Below, piece after piece: positions 63,926 through 64,000 of a stretch of 64,000 bases of DNA. The notes beneath the pieces were generated by a model that saw only the letters and a program-made list of their open reading frames with translations, was not told the DNA's origin and did no database searches. The translations under genes were made by a program, and so were the position numbers. This DNA comes from an uncultured Pseudomonadales bacterium (GTDB taxonomy: Bacteria > Pseudomonadota > Gammaproteobacteria > Pseudomonadales > CANNCY01). Location of the stretch: contig CANNCY010000001.1 of NCBI GenBank assembly GCA_947503335.1, forward strand, positions 1,191,650-1,255,649. Direction: 5' to 3'. Position 1 is the stretch's first letter. Each line of letters opens with the position of its first letter.

Positions 63926-64000
63926 TGGCGCACCCGGCACGATTCGAACGTGCGACCGCCTGGTTCGTAGCCAGGTACTCTATCCAGCTGAGCTACGGGT
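63926..64000 (-). tRNA. tRNA-Arg (anticodon ACG), cut by window edge
   Basis: Identical to the tRNA at 63797-63873 over the 75 bases present; only the first two bases of the acceptor stem fall outside the window. It is a tandem duplicate. Confidence 0.95.

Noticed and set aside
63603..64000. tRNA-Arg cluster as an attachment site for a mobile element
   Set aside because: No integrase, no direct repeat of a tRNA end and no foreign-looking genes are present in the window.
1..64000. CRISPR array, prophage or insertion sequence
   Set aside because: No spaced direct repeats, transposase, integrase or phage structural genes were seen on either strand.

Overview
The window reads as chromosome of a free-living, Gram-negative marine gammaproteobacterium. 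Three TonB-dependent receptors, lipoproteins with clear lipoboxes, a chaperone-usher locus, prfC, a sodium-pumping oxaloacetate decarboxylase (oadGAB), a LexA-controlled imuA-imuB-dnaE2 cassette and a spuABC-like polyamine block all fit this. No species can be named from the sequence alone. I see no prophage, insertion sequence, integrase or CRISPR array. Genes are densely packed, and several convergent pairs overlap at their 3' ends.

Layout. 1-9.9 kb: an alpha-glucan (maltodextrin) utilisation locus with a TonB receptor, a flavin-dependent halogenase homologue, a GH31 alpha-glucosidase lipoprotein, a GH13 enzyme cut by the window edge, a divergent periplasmic GH13 enzyme and a convergent glucokinase. 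The three apparent promoters share a C-tract/G-tract inverted repeat at one fixed distance from the -10 box. 10.0-11.6 kb: an AruI-like guanidino-oxopentanoate decarboxylase. 11.6-21.4 kb: an unknown membrane protein, a second TonB receptor, a short-chain dehydrogenase/GST pair, prfC, a GNAT enzyme and small membrane proteins. 21.7-28.3 kb: a tight operon that looks like cyanophycin use (TonB receptor, YfcC transporter, beta-aspartyl dipeptidase, secreted cyanophycinase). 28.4-36.7 kb: mixed genes, including a thiolase-like protein, an M16 peptidase lipoprotein and a metallo-beta-lactamase-fold protein. 36.7-38.5 kb: an ArsR regulator with an ArsP-like permease, then arfB. 38.6-43.9 kb: the SOS mutagenesis cassette. 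45.0-48.6 kb: polyamine catabolism. 48.7-54.0 kb: a degenerate topoisomerase III, bolA and oadBAG. 54.3-60.1 kb: a chaperone-usher surface system in two converging gene sets. 60.2-63.6 kb: dusC, a trypsin-like lipoprotein and a uracil permease. 63.6 kb to the end: three tRNA-Arg genes.

How it may fit together. Cyanophycin is an Arg/Asp polymer, so the 21.7-28.3 kb operon would yield arginine and aspartate. The AruI-like decarboxylase and the spuABC-like genes could carry arginine or its polyamine products towards GABA. This link is inference.

The most unusual items are: a type IA topoisomerase that has lost its catalytic tyrosine and other active-site residues and seems to start at CTG; a chaperone-usher locus carrying an MshEN-like membrane protein; the fixed-spacing operator shared by the glucan promoters; and the cyanophycin operon with its own TonB receptor.
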